Source: Actinomycetes bacterium | GTDB taxonomy: Bacteria > Actinomycetota > Actinomycetes > Actinomycetales > Microbacteriaceae | NCBI GenBank assembly: GCA_029779645.1 | Contig: JAKPAC010000018.1 | Coordinates: 1-32,153, forward strand | DNA: 32,153 bases | Reading direction: 5' to 3' | In this document: in pieces, positions 8,104 to 16,684 of the stretch | Position numbering within the stretch: position 1 is the first letter of the stretch | How the letters are laid out: every line of letters starts with the position of its first letter | Translations under genes and position numbers: made by a program | Notes under the pieces: generated by a model | What the model was told of the DNA's origin: nothing | The model's database searches: none | What the model saw: only the letters and a program-made list of their open reading frames with translations

Positions 8104-8132
8104 AAGCTATCTTCGACTATTCGAACTGTCAA
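8104..8132 (-). promoter_or_regulatory. Promoter of the LysM (division-suppressor-like) gene
   Basis: On the minus strand TTGACA (8132-8127) and TAGCTT (8109-8104) are separated by exactly 17 bases. The -35 is a perfect consensus hexamer, making this the best sigma-70-type promoter in the window. The predicted start is near 8097. Confidence 0.7.
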
Positions 8133-8144
8133 GCGTCGATTCGA
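8112..8144. promoter_or_regulatory. Candidate LexA operators between the LysM gene and lexA
   Basis: Two overlapping candidates lie here. TTCGA-N4-TCGAA (8112-8125) is a palindrome inside the promoter spacer. TCAAGC-GTCG-ATTCGA (8129-8144) overlaps the -35 and matches 9 of 12 positions of the Gram-positive SOS box TCGAAC-N4-GTTCGA. A LexA dimer on either would block the LysM promoter. Neither is as good as the recA site at 22720-22735. Confidence 0.5.
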
Positions 8145-8184
8145 AAATCCGTCCACAGATTCACCGACACACTAGAACAAAGCT

Positions 8185-8213
8185 GTGAAATCGTCGTATC
8201 GTGAAGATAGAGT
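8185..8213 (+). promoter_or_regulatory. Candidate lexA promoter
   Basis: GTGAAA (8185-8190) and TAGAGT (8208-8213) are spaced by 17 bases, each matching four of six consensus positions. The predicted leader is about 70 bases. No clear SOS box overlaps it directly. Confidence 0.4.
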
Positions 8214-8289
8214 TTCGATCGTCGGAAGAGCACATCACCCACCTCCGACATTGGGCGCAGGCCGCCCTCCGATTCACGAGAGGCACACC

Positions 8290-9078
8290 ATGAGCGAAGC
8301 GAACACCACCGCCGTCGATCCGATCGTGGACGCCGCGTCTTCCGGGGTCGACGCGGCGGCGAGCAGAGGCGACGGGGCCCGCGCCACGCTGCCGGCCGCG
8401 CAGGACGCCGACACCGCGGGCAAGCCGCGCACACGGCGCCGCAAGAACCTGAGCGAGAAGCAGATGGCGATCCTCGAGGTCATCCAGCGCTCTGTGAACC
8501 AGAAGGGCTACCCGCCGAGCATGCGCGAGATCGGCGACGCGGTGGGGCTCTCCTCGCTGTCGAGCGTCACGCACCAGCTCGGCCAGCTCGAGCTCAGCGG
8601 CTACCTTCGTCGCGACCCTGGCAAGACCCGTGCGCTCGAGGTGCTGATCGACCTCCCCGGCCTCTCCACCGAGAACCCGGCCGATGCCTCACCCCCCATG
8701 GGTGACGCGGCGATGGTCCCGCTGGTCGGGCGCATCGCGGCCGGCGTGCCGATCACGGCAGACCAGCAGGTCGACGAGGTCTTCCCGCTCCCCCGCCAGC
8801 TCGTCGGCAAGGGCACGCTGTTCATGCTGAAGGTCACAGGCGAGTCGATGATCGACGCGGCCATCTGCGACGGCGACTGGGTGGTCGTGCGCGAGCAGAG
8901 CACCGCCGAGAACGGCGACATCGTCGCCGCCATGCTCGACGGCGAGGCCACGGTCAAGGTGTTCCGCCAGCGCGACGGTCACACCTGGCTGCTCCCGCGC
9001 AACTCCGCATTCGAGCCGATTCTCGGCGACGCGGCCACGGTGCTCGGAAAGATCGTGGCGGTCCTGCGCGCGGTGTAG
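8290..9078 (+). CDS. lexA: SOS response repressor LexA
   Basis: LexA represses DNA-damage genes until RecA filaments trigger its self-cleavage. The 262-residue protein has the winged-helix DNA-binding domain at about 53-120 ([31 protein letters not shown]) and the S24-type peptidase domain from about 143. The cleavage bond is A151-G152 (G-R-I-A-A-G-V-P-I), and the catalytic dyad is S186 (T-G-E-S-M) and K223 (A-T-V-K-V-F). An Ala/Asp-rich N-terminal extension of about 48 residues precedes the domain. The ATG at 8290 has a GAGAGG ribosome-binding site; the longer frame upstream is not conserved. It is divergent from the LysM gene. Confidence 0.97.
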   Translation: MSEANTTAVDPIVDAASSGVDAAASRGDGARATLPAAQDADTAGKPRTRRRKNLSEKQMAILEVIQRSVNQKGYPPSMREIGDAVGLSSLSSVTHQLGQLELSGYLRRDPGKTRALEVLIDLPGLSTENPADASPPMGDAAMVPLVGRIAAGVPITADQQVDEVFPLPRQLVGKGTLFMLKVTGESMIDAAICDGDWVVVREQSTAENGDIVAAMLDGEATVKVFRQRDGHTWLLPRNSAFEPILGDAATVLGKIVAVLRAV

Positions 9079-9147
9079 CCCGCAGCGCGTCGATCGCGGG
9101 CGGATGTGGCCGTCGCCGGCAGGACCCCGCACGGCACGACGATTCGA

Positions 9148-9153
9148 TAGATT
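9148..9153 (+). promoter_or_regulatory. Candidate -10 box upstream of the membrane protein gene
   Basis: TAGATT lies 27 bases before the ATG at 9181, giving a short leader that contains the GGAAGG ribosome-binding site. No -35 is evident, so read-through from lexA is also possible. Confidence 0.3.
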
Positions 9154-9180
9154 TGCGCCATCCCTCAACCGGAAGGTGCG

Positions 9181-10689
9181 ATGATGCCCGACTTGCCCGA
9201 CGCCGCGGCCGGCACCCCGGCAGATGCGCCCGCAGGCGCAGACACCGTCAACGAGCTCACCGCGCTCCGCGCCCGGGTCGCCGCACTCGAGGCCGAGAAC
9301 GCCGACCTCGCCGAGCGAAGCGCCGGAGACCGCGACGGCAACGACGGCGCGGCCGACAGATCGGCCGCCGATGCGCCTCCGGCCGGGGCACCCGTCGCGC
9401 GCCGACGCCAGCGCTGGCGCGCGCCGCTCTCTGCGATCTGCATCGTGCTCGCCGCGATCCTCGTGCCCGTCTCGATCGTCGCGGCCTGGACGCGGGCCGA
9501 GCTCGTCGATCAGGAGTCATTCGTGCAGACGCTCGGGCCGCTTGCCGCCGACCCGCACGTGCAGGGCGTGGTGATCGATCAGAGCATGGCGGCCATCGAC
9601 GGGGCGATCAACATCGAGGGCCTGACCAACTCGGCGTTCGACGGCATCGCCGAGCTCGGCCTGCCCCCGCGCGCGGCCGCGGCGATCGACCTGCTGCGTG
9701 CCCCCGCCGCGAGCGGCGTGCGCGGGCTCATCGAGGACGGCGTGACGGAGGTCGTCGAATCCGACGCCTTCGTGGCCGTCTGGGAGCGCGCGCTGCGCGC
9801 GTCGCACAGCGCGCTGCTCGCGACGGTGAGCGGCAAGACGGATGGCATCGTGGTGGTGAGCCCGACAGGCGAGGTCGGGGTCGCCCTCGGGCCGATCGTG
9901 AGCGAGATTCGCGAGCGCCTGATGGCGCAGGGTGTCGGGCTCGCCGCCGTCATCCCGACCGTCCACCACACCATCGTGATCGCCCAGAGCGACGCCCTCG
10001 TCACCGTGAACGTGGCATACGCCGCCGCCGCGGCGCTGGGCTGGTGGCTTCCGCTGCTGACGCTGGCGCTCTTCGGCCTCGGCATCGCGCTCGCACGGCG
10101 GCGCAGCACCGCGCTGATCGGATCGGGGATCGGCATCGCGCTCGGCGGCGCAGTGCTCCTGCTCGCCTTCTCGATCGCGGGCAGCGTGCTGGGCCTCAGC
10201 GCGGGCGAGCTCGGCGTTCCGGCCGCCGCGCTGACGGCGATCTTCGCGCAGGTGACCGCGGCCATGCACGCCACCGCCACCATCGTCGCGCTGCTCGGCG
10301 TGCTCCTGGCGGTCTTCGCCTGGCTCGCCGGGCCCTCGAGCACGGCCCGTCGGATCCAGGCCGTGCTCGGGTCGCTGAATGCGGGTGCGCGCGGCGCCCT
10401 TGCCTCGCACGGCCTCGACACGGGCGCGGCAGGCGCCTGGCTGTGGCGCCAGCGGGTGCTCGTGCGCGTCGTGATCGCGACGCTCGCGGCGCTCTGGCTC
10501 CTCTCGCTGCGCCCGCTCTCGGCGGGCGACATCGCGCTCGTGCTGCTGATCGGCCTCGCCGTGTGGTGGCTGGCGGAGCTCGCACAGCGCCGCCCCGACG
10601 AGCACCCATCCGACGCCGCACCGCATGCGGACGCCCCCGCGAGCGTGGAGCCGGAGACCACCGTCGCGACCACCGCCGCGAAGGGCTGA
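9181..10689 (+). CDS. Multi-pass membrane protein of unknown function
   Basis: I do not recognise a named family in this 502-residue protein. Residues 24-48 look like a short coiled coil (L-R-A-R-V-A-A-L-E-A-E-N-A-D-L), followed by a disordered stretch and an Arg-rich patch near 73-80. A first membrane segment lies at about 84-103. A region of about 180 residues (104-283), probably extracytoplasmic, follows, then five hydrophobic segments near 284-305, 313-337, 365-384, 428-443 and 448-468, and a polar Ala/Glu/Thr tail. One helix, a large outer domain, then a helix cluster recalls integral membrane proteins widespread in Actinobacteria without known role. GGAAGG precedes tandem ATGs at 9181 and 9184; either may start. 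It lies 102 bases after lexA. Confidence 0.8.
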   Translation: MMPDLPDAAAGTPADAPAGADTVNELTALRARVAALEAENADLAERSAGDRDGNDGAADRSAADAPPAGAPVARRRQRWRAPLSAICIVLAAILVPVSIVAAWTRAELVDQESFVQTLGPLAADPHVQGVVIDQSMAAIDGAINIEGLTNSAFDGIAELGLPPRAAAAIDLLRAPAASGVRGLIEDGVTEVVESDAFVAVWERALRASHSALLATVSGKTDGIVVVSPTGEVGVALGPIVSEIRERLMAQGVGLAAVIPTVHHTIVIAQSDALVTVNVAYAAAAALGWWLPLLTLALFGLGIALARRRSTALIGSGIGIALGGAVLLLAFSIAGSVLGLSAGELGVPAAALTAIFAQVTAAMHATATIVALLGVLLAVFAWLAGPSSTARRIQAVLGSLNAGARGALASHGLDTGAAGAWLWRQRVLVRVVIATLAALWLLSLRPLSAGDIALVLLIGLAVWWLAELAQRRPDEHPSDAAPHADAPASVEPETTVATTAAKG

Positions 10690-10708
10690 GGCCCCGGCCC
10701 ACACGCAG

Positions 10709-10745
10709 AAGGGGATGTCCCGGCACCGTGCCGGGACATCCCCTT
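10709..10745. terminator. Bidirectional terminator between the membrane protein gene and metE
   Basis: A perfect 17-bp stem (10709-10725 with 10729-10745) has a three-base loop and lies between two convergent stops. A short T run follows on the plus strand. Confidence 0.8.
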
Positions 10746-10763
10746 TCATCGCATCTGCGCGCC

Positions 10764-13100
10764 CTATGCCGTGGGCGCCGCGAGTGTCGCGCGCACGCGC
10801 TTGGTCGCCTCGATCGTGTTGCGGAGCGACTCGATGGTCTCGTCGTAGCCGCGCGTCTTGAGGCCGCAGTCCGGGTTGACCCAGAGCAGGTGCCCGGGGA
10901 TCGACGACGACGCCAGCTGCAGCAGGCTCTCGATCTCGTCGACCGAGGGCACCCGCGGCGAGTGGATGTCGTACACGCCGGGGCCGATGCCGTGGTCGAA
11001 GCCGGAGCCGGCGATGTCGGCGACCACGGCCATGCGGCTGCGAGCCGCCTCGATCGACGTCACGTCGGCGTCGAGGTTGCGAATCGCGTCGATCACGACG
11101 CCGAACTCGGAGTAGCACAGGTGCGTGTGCACCTGCGTCGCCTCGGCGGCACCGGCGGTCGCGAGCCGGAACGAGCCGACCGACCAGTCGAGGTAGGCGG
11201 GCTGCGCCGCCTGCTTGAGCGGGAGCAGCTCGCGCAGGGCGGGCTCGTCGACCTGGATCACCGAGATGCCGGCGGCCTCGAGATCGGCGATCTCGTCTCG
11301 CAGCGCGAGGGCCACCTGGTTGGCGGTCTCGGCGAGGGGCTGGTCGTCGCGGACGAACGACCACGCGAGGATGGTGACCGGGCCGGTCAGCATGCCCTTC
11401 ACCGGCTTGCTCGTCAGCGACTGCGTGTAGGCCGACCACTTCACGGTCATCGGCTCGGGGCGCGAGACGTCGCCCCAGAGGATCGACGGGCGCGTGGCGC
11501 GCGAGCCGTACGACTGCACCCAGCCGTTCACCGTGACGTCGAAGCCGTCGAGGTGCTCGGCGAAGTACTGCACCATGTCGTTGCGCTCCGGCTCGCCGTG
11601 CACGAGCACGTCGATGCCGAGGTCCTCCTGCAGTGCGACGACGCGGCCGATCTCGTCGCGCAGGAAGCCGTCGTACTCGTCCTGCGTGATCTCGCCCTTT
11701 GTGAACCGCGCACGCGCGCGTCGGATGTCGCCGGTCTGCGGGAACGACCCGATGGTCGTGGTCGGCAGCTCGGGCAGCCCGAGCGCCGCGGCCTGCGCAG
11801 CCTCGCGCGCCGCGTAGTCGCCGCGGCTGAAGTCGCCCTCGCGCAGCGCTGCCGTGCGCGCACGCACCGCCTCGTCGCGCACCCCGGGCGCGCTCAGGCG
11901 GTCGTCGAGCGCCGCGGCGGCGGCGTCGATCTCGGCGGCGATGGCGGCACGGCCGTCGCCGAGTCCACGGGCCAGGGTCGCGATCTGCGCGACCTTCTGG
12001 TCTGCGAACGCGAGCCACGAGACGAGTCGGGCGTCGAGGTCGGGCTCGTCGGCGACGTCGTGCGGAACGTGCAGCAGCGAGGTCGAGGTGGATGCCGCGA
12101 CCGCGGCCGCACCGAGCGCGCGCAGCCGCTCGAGCTTGTCGAACGCGGCGCCCAGGTCACCACGCCAGATGTTGTGGCCGTCGATGACGCCGCCGACGAG
12201 GGTCTTGCCGTCGAGCCCGGCAAAGCCGCCCGCGGGTGCCGTCGGGATGCTGCCGCGAACGAGGTCGATCGCGATGGCCTCGATCGGCGCGGCAGCGAGG
12301 GTCGCGAACGCGTCGCCGATCGCGTCGTAGGGAGCCGCCACGACGATGCTCGGGCGCGCGCTGACCCCGCCGAGCACGGCGTACGCGCGCTCGGCGGCGG
12401 CGCGCACGGCGGCGGGGCTCTCGGTCAGCGACTCGCTGACGAGGGCGGGCTCGTCCAGCTGCACCCACTGGGCGCCGGCGGCGGCGAGCCGCTCGAGCAG
12501 CTGCACGTATACCGGCAGGAGCTCCTCGAGGCGCTCGAGCGGACGGTAGCCCTCGGGCGCGCCGTGGCTGCCCTTGGCGAGCGCGAGGAACGTGACCGGG
12601 CCGACGACGACCGGGCGGGTGACGTAGCCGGCGGCGCGGGCCTCCTCGACCTGACGCACCAGGCGGTCGCTCGAGAGCGAGAAGACCGTCTCGGGCCCGA
12701 TCTCGGGCACGAGGTAGTGGTAGTTCGTATCGAACCACTTCGTCATCTCGTGCGCGGCGCGGTCGCCCTCGCCGCGGGCGATGGTGAAGTAGCCCGCGAG
12801 GTCGAGCGAGCCATCCTCGCCCCGCAGGTGCGCGAAGCGCTCCGGCACCGCGCCGACGGTGACCGCGGCGTCGAGCACCTGGTCGTAGAACGAGAACGAC
12901 TCGGGGATCGACGAGTCGTCTTTGCCGAGGCCCTGCTCGAGCAGGCGCGCGCGGGTCGCGGCACGCAGCTCGGCGGCGGTCGTCTCGAGCTGCTCGGCGG
13001 TGATGCGACCGGCCCAGAACGACTCGACGGCCTTCTTCAGTTCGCGGCGGCGCCCGATCCGCGGGTATCCGAGGATCGTTCCGGTGGGGAAGTCGGTCAT
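10764..13100 (-). CDS. metE: Cobalamin-independent methionine synthase
   Basis: The 778-residue enzyme transfers a methyl group from methyltetrahydropteroyl-triglutamate to homocysteine. Two related barrels are expected and seen: an N-terminal half starting [12 protein letters not shown] and a catalytic C-terminal half. Zinc ligands appear as the His and Cys of H-T-H-L-C-Y-S-E-F and the Cys of [10 protein letters not shown]. Other family stretches are [10 protein letters not shown] and [15 protein letters not shown]. Its ATG overlaps the metF stop by four bases, so MetF, which makes the methyl donor, and MetE are translationally coupled. It is followed by a shared terminator hairpin. Confidence 0.98.
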   Translation of the reverse strand: MTDFPTGTILGYPRIGRRRELKKAVESFWAGRITAEQLETTAAELRAATRARLLEQGLGKDDSSIPESFSFYDQVLDAAVTVGAVPERFAHLRGEDGSLDLAGYFTIARGEGDRAAHEMTKWFDTNYHYLVPEIGPETVFSLSSDRLVRQVEEARAAGYVTRPVVVGPVTFLALAKGSHGAPEGYRPLERLEELLPVYVQLLERLAAAGAQWVQLDEPALVSESLTESPAAVRAAAERAYAVLGGVSARPSIVVAAPYDAIGDAFATLAAAPIEAIAIDLVRGSIPTAPAGGFAGLDGKTLVGGVIDGHNIWRGDLGAAFDKLERLRALGAAAVAASTSTSLLHVPHDVADEPDLDARLVSWLAFADQKVAQIATLARGLGDGRAAIAAEIDAAAAALDDRLSAPGVRDEAVRARTAALREGDFSRGDYAAREAAQAAALGLPELPTTTIGSFPQTGDIRRARARFTKGEITQDEYDGFLRDEIGRVVALQEDLGIDVLVHGEPERNDMVQYFAEHLDGFDVTVNGWVQSYGSRATRPSILWGDVSRPEPMTVKWSAYTQSLTSKPVKGMLTGPVTILAWSFVRDDQPLAETANQVALALRDEIADLEAAGISVIQVDEPALRELLPLKQAAQPAYLDWSVGSFRLATAGAAEATQVHTHLCYSEFGVVIDAIRNLDADVTSIEAARSRMAVVADIAGSGFDHGIGPGVYDIHSPRVPSVDEIESLLQLASSSIPGHLLWVNPDCGLKTRGYDETIESLRNTIEATKRVRATLAAPTA

Positions 13101-14149
13101 GGCTGTTCTCTCCTAGTTGAGGGGGTCTGAAACACGGTGCGACGGCCGCTCGCCGGCCGCAGCACCCTGGGAATCGAATGGAATGGGAGGTCGGCGATGA
13201 GGCCGGCCGCCTCCAGGACGGCGAGCACGGTCGTGTGCTCGTTGAAGGCATAGAGGTGGATGCCTGGCGCCCCGCCCGCGAGCACCTGACGGCTGAGCTC
13301 GGCGGCATACTCGATGCCGATGCGGGTGCGTCCCTCGTCGTCGGGCTCGACCTGGAGGGCAATCTCGAGCTCGGCGGGGACCTCTTCGCCGCTGAGCTCC
13401 AAGACCCGGCGGAGCCGGGCCGGGTTCGTGATGGGCATGATGCCCGGCAGGATCGGGATGGTGACCCCGGCCGCCTGCGCCCGCGCGACGAACGCGAGGT
13501 ACTGGTCGGCGTGGAAGAACAGCTGCGTGATCGCGAGCGTCGCACCGGCGGCCTGCTTCGAGAGCAGGGTGTCGATGTCCTGCCCGACGCCACGCGACCG
13601 CGGGTGCCCGTTCGGGAACGCGGCGACCGCGATCCGGGCCCGCCCCGGCGCACCCACGACCGCGGCGCCTGGGACGCCCGAGACCGAGGTCTCGGAGTAC
13701 TGCGCGCGCTCGGCCTGCACCCGATGGATCAGCTGCACGAGCTCCGCCGCGCTGCCGAGGTCGCCGAGAAAGTCGTCGCCCTCCTCCGAGCCCTCGGGCG
13801 GGTCGCCGCGCAGCGCGAGAAAGCTCAGGATGCCGGCATCCAGAAACTCACGGATGAGCGCGGTCGCGCCGGCGTACGTGTTGCCGACGCATGTGAGGTG
13901 TGCAAGCGGCTCGACGCTGGTGCGCGTGCGGATGCTGCGAAGCACCTCCAGCGAGCGCCCCCCGCTGGTGCCGCCGGCGCCGTAGGTGACGGAGATGAAT
14001 CCAGGGGCGATCGCCGCGAGGTGGTCGATCGTGCGCTCGAGCGACGCGCGCCCGGCGTCGGTGCGCGGCGGGTACAGCTCGAACGAGACGGGCACGCGCG
14101 TGCGGCGCGCGATGGGCGCGGGCTGCGAGGGTGTGGCAACGGCAGACAT
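13097..14149 (-). CDS. metF: 5,10-methylenetetrahydrofolate reductase
   Basis: This 350-residue FAD-containing TIM-barrel enzyme reduces methylene-THF to methyl-THF for methionine synthesis. Recognisable are the catalytic-glutamate region [18 protein letters not shown], the H-L-T-C-V-G motif, L-A-L-R-G-D-P-P and [11 protein letters not shown]. It is longer than the roughly 300-residue E. coli enzyme, because of a short polar N-terminus, an insert around the middle and a tail. AGAGGAAC supports the ATG at 14149. It precedes and overlaps metE; a promoter and a leader of about 145 bases lie upstream. Confidence 0.95.
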   Translation of the reverse strand: MSAVATPSQPAPIARRTRVPVSFELYPPRTDAGRASLERTIDHLAAIAPGFISVTYGAGGTSGGRSLEVLRSIRTRTSVEPLAHLTCVGNTYAGATALIREFLDAGILSFLALRGDPPEGSEEGDDFLGDLGSAAELVQLIHRVQAERAQYSETSVSGVPGAAVVGAPGRARIAVAAFPNGHPRSRGVGQDIDTLLSKQAAGATLAITQLFFHADQYLAFVARAQAAGVTIPILPGIMPITNPARLRRVLELSGEEVPAELEIALQVEPDDEGRTRIGIEYAAELSRQVLAGGAPGIHLYAFNEHTTVLAVLEAAGLIADLPFHSIPRVLRPASGRRTVFQTPSTRREQP

Positions 14150-14270
14150 CGTGTTCCTCTCGCGTCGCGAGCGGTGGTGTGCGGACAGAGACGGGGCCGG
14201 GCGGCCGCGACGATCGACAGGGGTGTCGTTCGAAGTCGCGGGCGGGTGCCGGGCTCGGCTGTCGCTCCAT

Positions 14271-14286
14271 GCCCACTGGGGTGGGC
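14271..14286 (-). promoter_or_regulatory. Small stem-loop in the metF leader
   Basis: GCCCAC (14271-14276) pairs with GTGGGC (14281-14286) around a four-base loop, just after the predicted transcription start of metF-metE. The rest of the leader (14150-14270) is GC-rich and can fold in many ways; I see no match to known cobalamin or SAM riboswitch cores. Confidence 0.3.
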
Positions 14287-14299
14287 AACGATTGGGTCT

Positions 14300-14327
14300 A
14301 CAGTAACCGGTGCGCGGTCGATGTCAC
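14300..14327 (-). promoter_or_regulatory. Promoter of metF-metE
   Basis: On the minus strand GTGACA (14327-14322) and TACTGT (14305-14300) are separated by 16 bases. The -35 matches five of six consensus bases. The predicted start is near 14293, giving a leader of about 145 bases before metF. Confidence 0.6.
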
Positions 14328-14346
14328 ACTCGGCCGCAAGACGGCG

Positions 14347-15897
14347 TCACAATTCGGCGTCGGCGCCCTCGCCGGGGCTCCCGGCCTCGAGCGCGGTCCG
14401 GTACGGCTCCAGCGCGTCGGCGAGCTGGGCGTCGACGAGCGCATGCAGCAGCGTGCCGTGCTCGGTGTGCTCCGAAGCGATGAGGCGCCCCCGCTCGTGC
14501 ACGGCCGAGACCAGCGAGCCGCGGTCGTAGGGAATCACGACGCGCACCTCCACCCCGGGCGTCGGCAGCGTGCGCTCGATGCGCGCAAGCAGCTCGGGGA
14601 TGCCCTCCCCCGTGCGCGACGACACGAACAGGCCCTGCGGCTCGAGCCCGCGCAGCAGCAGGTGCTGGTCCTCATCGATGAGGTCGGCCTTGTTGAACAC
14701 GACGATCTCGGGGATGTCGCGCGCGCCGACGTCGCCGATGATCTCGCGCACGGTGGCGAGCTGGCCGGCCGGGTCGGGGTGCGCGGCATCGACCACGTGC
14801 ACGATCACGTCGGAGTCGGCGACCTCCTCGAGCGTGGAGCGGAACGCCTCGACGAGCTGGTGCGGGAGCTTGCGGACGAAGCCGACGGTGTCGGTGAGCG
14901 TGTACAGGCGTCCGTCATGGGTCTGCGTGCGCCGCACGGTGGCATCCAGCGTCGCGAACAGCGCGTTCTCGACCAGCACCCCGGCCTCGGTGAGGCGGTT
15001 CAGCAGGCTCGACTTGCCCGCGTTGGTGTACCCCGCGATCGCCACCGACGGCACGGTGTTGCGCTGGCGATTCGCGCGCTTGGCCTCGCGCGCGGGCTTG
15101 AACCCGGCGATCTGCTGGCGCAGCCGCGCCATGCGCGTGCGGATGCGACGGCGATCGAGCTCGATCTTCGTCTCACCCGGACCGCGCGAGCCCATGCCCG
15201 CGCCGCCCGAGACCTGGCCGCCCGCCTGGCGGCTCATCGACTCGCCCCAGCCGCGCAGGCGCGGAAGCAGGTACTCGAGCTGCGCGAGCTCGACCTGCGC
15301 CTTGCCCTCGCGGCTCTTCGCGTGCTGGCTGAAGATGTCGAGGATGACGGTGGTGCGGTCGATGACCTTGACCTTCACGACGTCCTCGAGCGCGCGGCGC
15401 TGGCTCGGCGCGAGCTCCGAGTCGACGACCACGGTGTCGGCGCCGAGGGCAGCCACGACGTCGCGCAGCTCGATGGCCTTGCCGCGGCCGAGGAAGGTCG
15501 CCGGGTCTGGCGAGGGGCGGCGCTGCAGCATCCCATCGAGCACCACCGCACCGGCGGTCTCGGCGAGCGCGGCGAGCTCGCGAAGCGAGTTCTCGGCATC
15601 CTGCTGCGTGCCCGAGGAGTAGATGCCGACGAGCACGACGTTCTCGAGGCGCAGCTGCCGGTACTCGACCTCGGTGACGTCCTCGAGCTCGGTCGAGAGG
15701 CCGGGCACGCGGCGCAGCGCCTGGCGCTCCTCGCGCTCCCACTGCTCGCCGTCGAACTCGTGATCGATCTCCACCGTCGAGGCCTGCAGCGCCTGCGCCC
15801 GAGCGAGCACGCGAGCGACCGGGTCGATCGGCAGCCCGTTCGCGCCGAGCGCCTCCCCGCCCGGCTCGCCGGCGTCTGGCATATCAGCTTCGGTCAT
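14347..15897 (-). CDS. hflX: Ribosome-associated GTPase HflX
   Basis: HflX binds the 50S subunit and splits stalled ribosomes. The 516-residue protein has the N-terminal HflX domain (V-L-V-G-I-Y, T-F-L-G-R-G-K, V-V-D-S-E-L-A-P-S-Q, I-L-D-I-F-S-Q-H-A), the middle S-G-G-A-G-M-G-S-R-G-P-G-E-T-K-I-E-L-D-R-R signature, and the GTPase domain with G1 G-Y-T-N-A-G-K-S-S, G3 D-T-V-G-F and G4 N-K-A-D. I chose the ATG at 15897 (M-T-E-A-D-M-P); an upstream in-frame extension is unconserved. It is divergent from the methyltransferase gene and ends 197 bases before metF, which has its own promoter. Confidence 0.96.
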   Translation of the reverse strand: MTEADMPDAGEPGGEALGANGLPIDPVARVLARAQALQASTVEIDHEFDGEQWEREERQALRRVPGLSTELEDVTEVEYRQLRLENVVLVGIYSSGTQQDAENSLRELAALAETAGAVVLDGMLQRRPSPDPATFLGRGKAIELRDVVAALGADTVVVDSELAPSQRRALEDVVKVKVIDRTTVILDIFSQHAKSREGKAQVELAQLEYLLPRLRGWGESMSRQAGGQVSGGAGMGSRGPGETKIELDRRRIRTRMARLRQQIAGFKPAREAKRANRQRNTVPSVAIAGYTNAGKSSLLNRLTEAGVLVENALFATLDATVRRTQTHDGRLYTLTDTVGFVRKLPHQLVEAFRSTLEEVADSDVIVHVVDAAHPDPAGQLATVREIIGDVGARDIPEIVVFNKADLIDEDQHLLLRGLEPQGLFVSSRTGEGIPELLARIERTLPTPGVEVRVVIPYDRGSLVSAVHERGRLIASEHTEHGTLLHALVDAQLADALEPYRTALEAGSPGEGADAEL

Positions 15898-15988
15898 GGC
15901 CCCCACCGCTCCGCGGCTTCCCGCCGCCCTCGTGCGCCGCACCCGTCGGGGCTCCCGCGCGCATTAACCCTAGCTTCCCGCTCTCGGG

Positions 15989-15994
15989 TACGCT
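15989..15994 (+). promoter_or_regulatory. -10 box of a predicted leaderless methyltransferase transcript
   Basis: TACGCT ends six bases (CACCCC) before the ATG at 16001. No Shine-Dalgarno precedes the ATG, consistent with leaderless initiation. Confidence 0.5.
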
Positions 15995-16000
15995 CACCCC

Positions 16001-16633
16001 ATGGCGAGCGACCACTATTTCAGCACGGCCCCCGCGAGCCCCGAGAAACTCCGCCGCATCCGCGTGCCCATCGCCGGTCGCGACGTCACGCTCTCCACCG
16101 CCGGTGGCACGTTCAGCCCCGACCGCCTCGACGTCGGCACCGCGGTCCTCCTGGGCAGCACCCCGGCCCCGCCGGCCGACGGCGACCTGCTCGACCTCGG
16201 CTGCGGCTGGGGTCCGATCGCGCTGACGATGGCGACGCTCTCGCCCGCCGCGACGGTCTGGGCGGTCGACGTGAACGAGCGTGCGCTCGGCCTCGTCCGG
16301 CGCAACGCCGAGGAGCTCGGCCTCCACAATGTGCGCGCGGTGACCGCCGACCAGGTGCCGAGCGAGATCCGCTTCCGCACGATCTGGTCGAACCCGCCCA
16401 TCCGCGTCGGCAAGAACGAGCTGCACGGCCTGCTCGAGACGTGGATACCGCGGCTCGAGGCATCCGCCGATGCCTGGCTCGTCGTGCAGCGCAACCTCGG
16501 CTCGGACTCGCTCCAGCGCTGGCTGGCGACCGTGTTCGACCCCGGGTACACCGTGCAGCGCGCGGCCACCGGCAAGGGCTACCGCGTGCTCAAGGTGCAC
16601 AAGCGCGCCGCCTCGCAGGGCGAGGCGGCGTAG
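16001..16633 (+). CDS. Class I SAM-dependent methyltransferase, RsmC-like
   Basis: The 210-residue protein matches the small-domain methyltransferase family (MTS) that includes RsmC, which methylates G1207 of 16S rRNA. The SAM-binding motif I reads L-L-D-L-G-C-G-W-G-P-I-A, motif II V-W-A-V-D-V-N-E-R-A, and the N-P-P motif appears as S-N-P-P-I-R-V-G-K (Ile where Phe or Tyr is more usual). An upstream G-T-F-S-P-D-R-L-D-V-G-T substrate-loop sequence is typical. Length equals the single-domain actinobacterial version. It is divergent from hflX and convergent with dapF. The exact rRNA target is inferred from the family only. Confidence 0.88.
   Translation: MASDHYFSTAPASPEKLRRIRVPIAGRDVTLSTAGGTFSPDRLDVGTAVLLGSTPAPPADGDLLDLGCGWGPIALTMATLSPAATVWAVDVNERALGLVRRNAEELGLHNVRAVTADQVPSEIRFRTIWSNPPIRVGKNELHGLLETWIPRLEASADAWLVVQRNLGSDSLQRWLATVFDPGYTVQRAATGKGYRVLKVHKRAASQGEAA
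16606..16630 (+). terminator. Hairpin overlapping the methyltransferase 3' end
   Basis: An 11-bp stem (16606-16616 with 16620-16630) with an AGG loop ends one base before the TAG stop. It may act as a terminator between the convergent methyltransferase and dapF genes, although it lies inside coding sequence. Confidence 0.4.
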
Positions 16634-16684
16634 CCGACGCCCGTCGGCAACCGCGGCTGCGACGCCGGTCGCGACGCGCGGCGC

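Noticed and set aside
9153..13130. A 1325-codon open frame on the plus strand opposite metE
   Set aside because: It spans the real membrane-protein gene and runs antisense through metE, with Arg/Glu/Asp-rich low-complexity translation. It is the usual stop-poor shadow frame of GC-rich genes.
14150..14300. Cobalamin or SAM riboswitch upstream of metF
   Set aside because: I looked for the B12 box and the SAM core in the leader and found neither; only a small generic stem-loop is visible.
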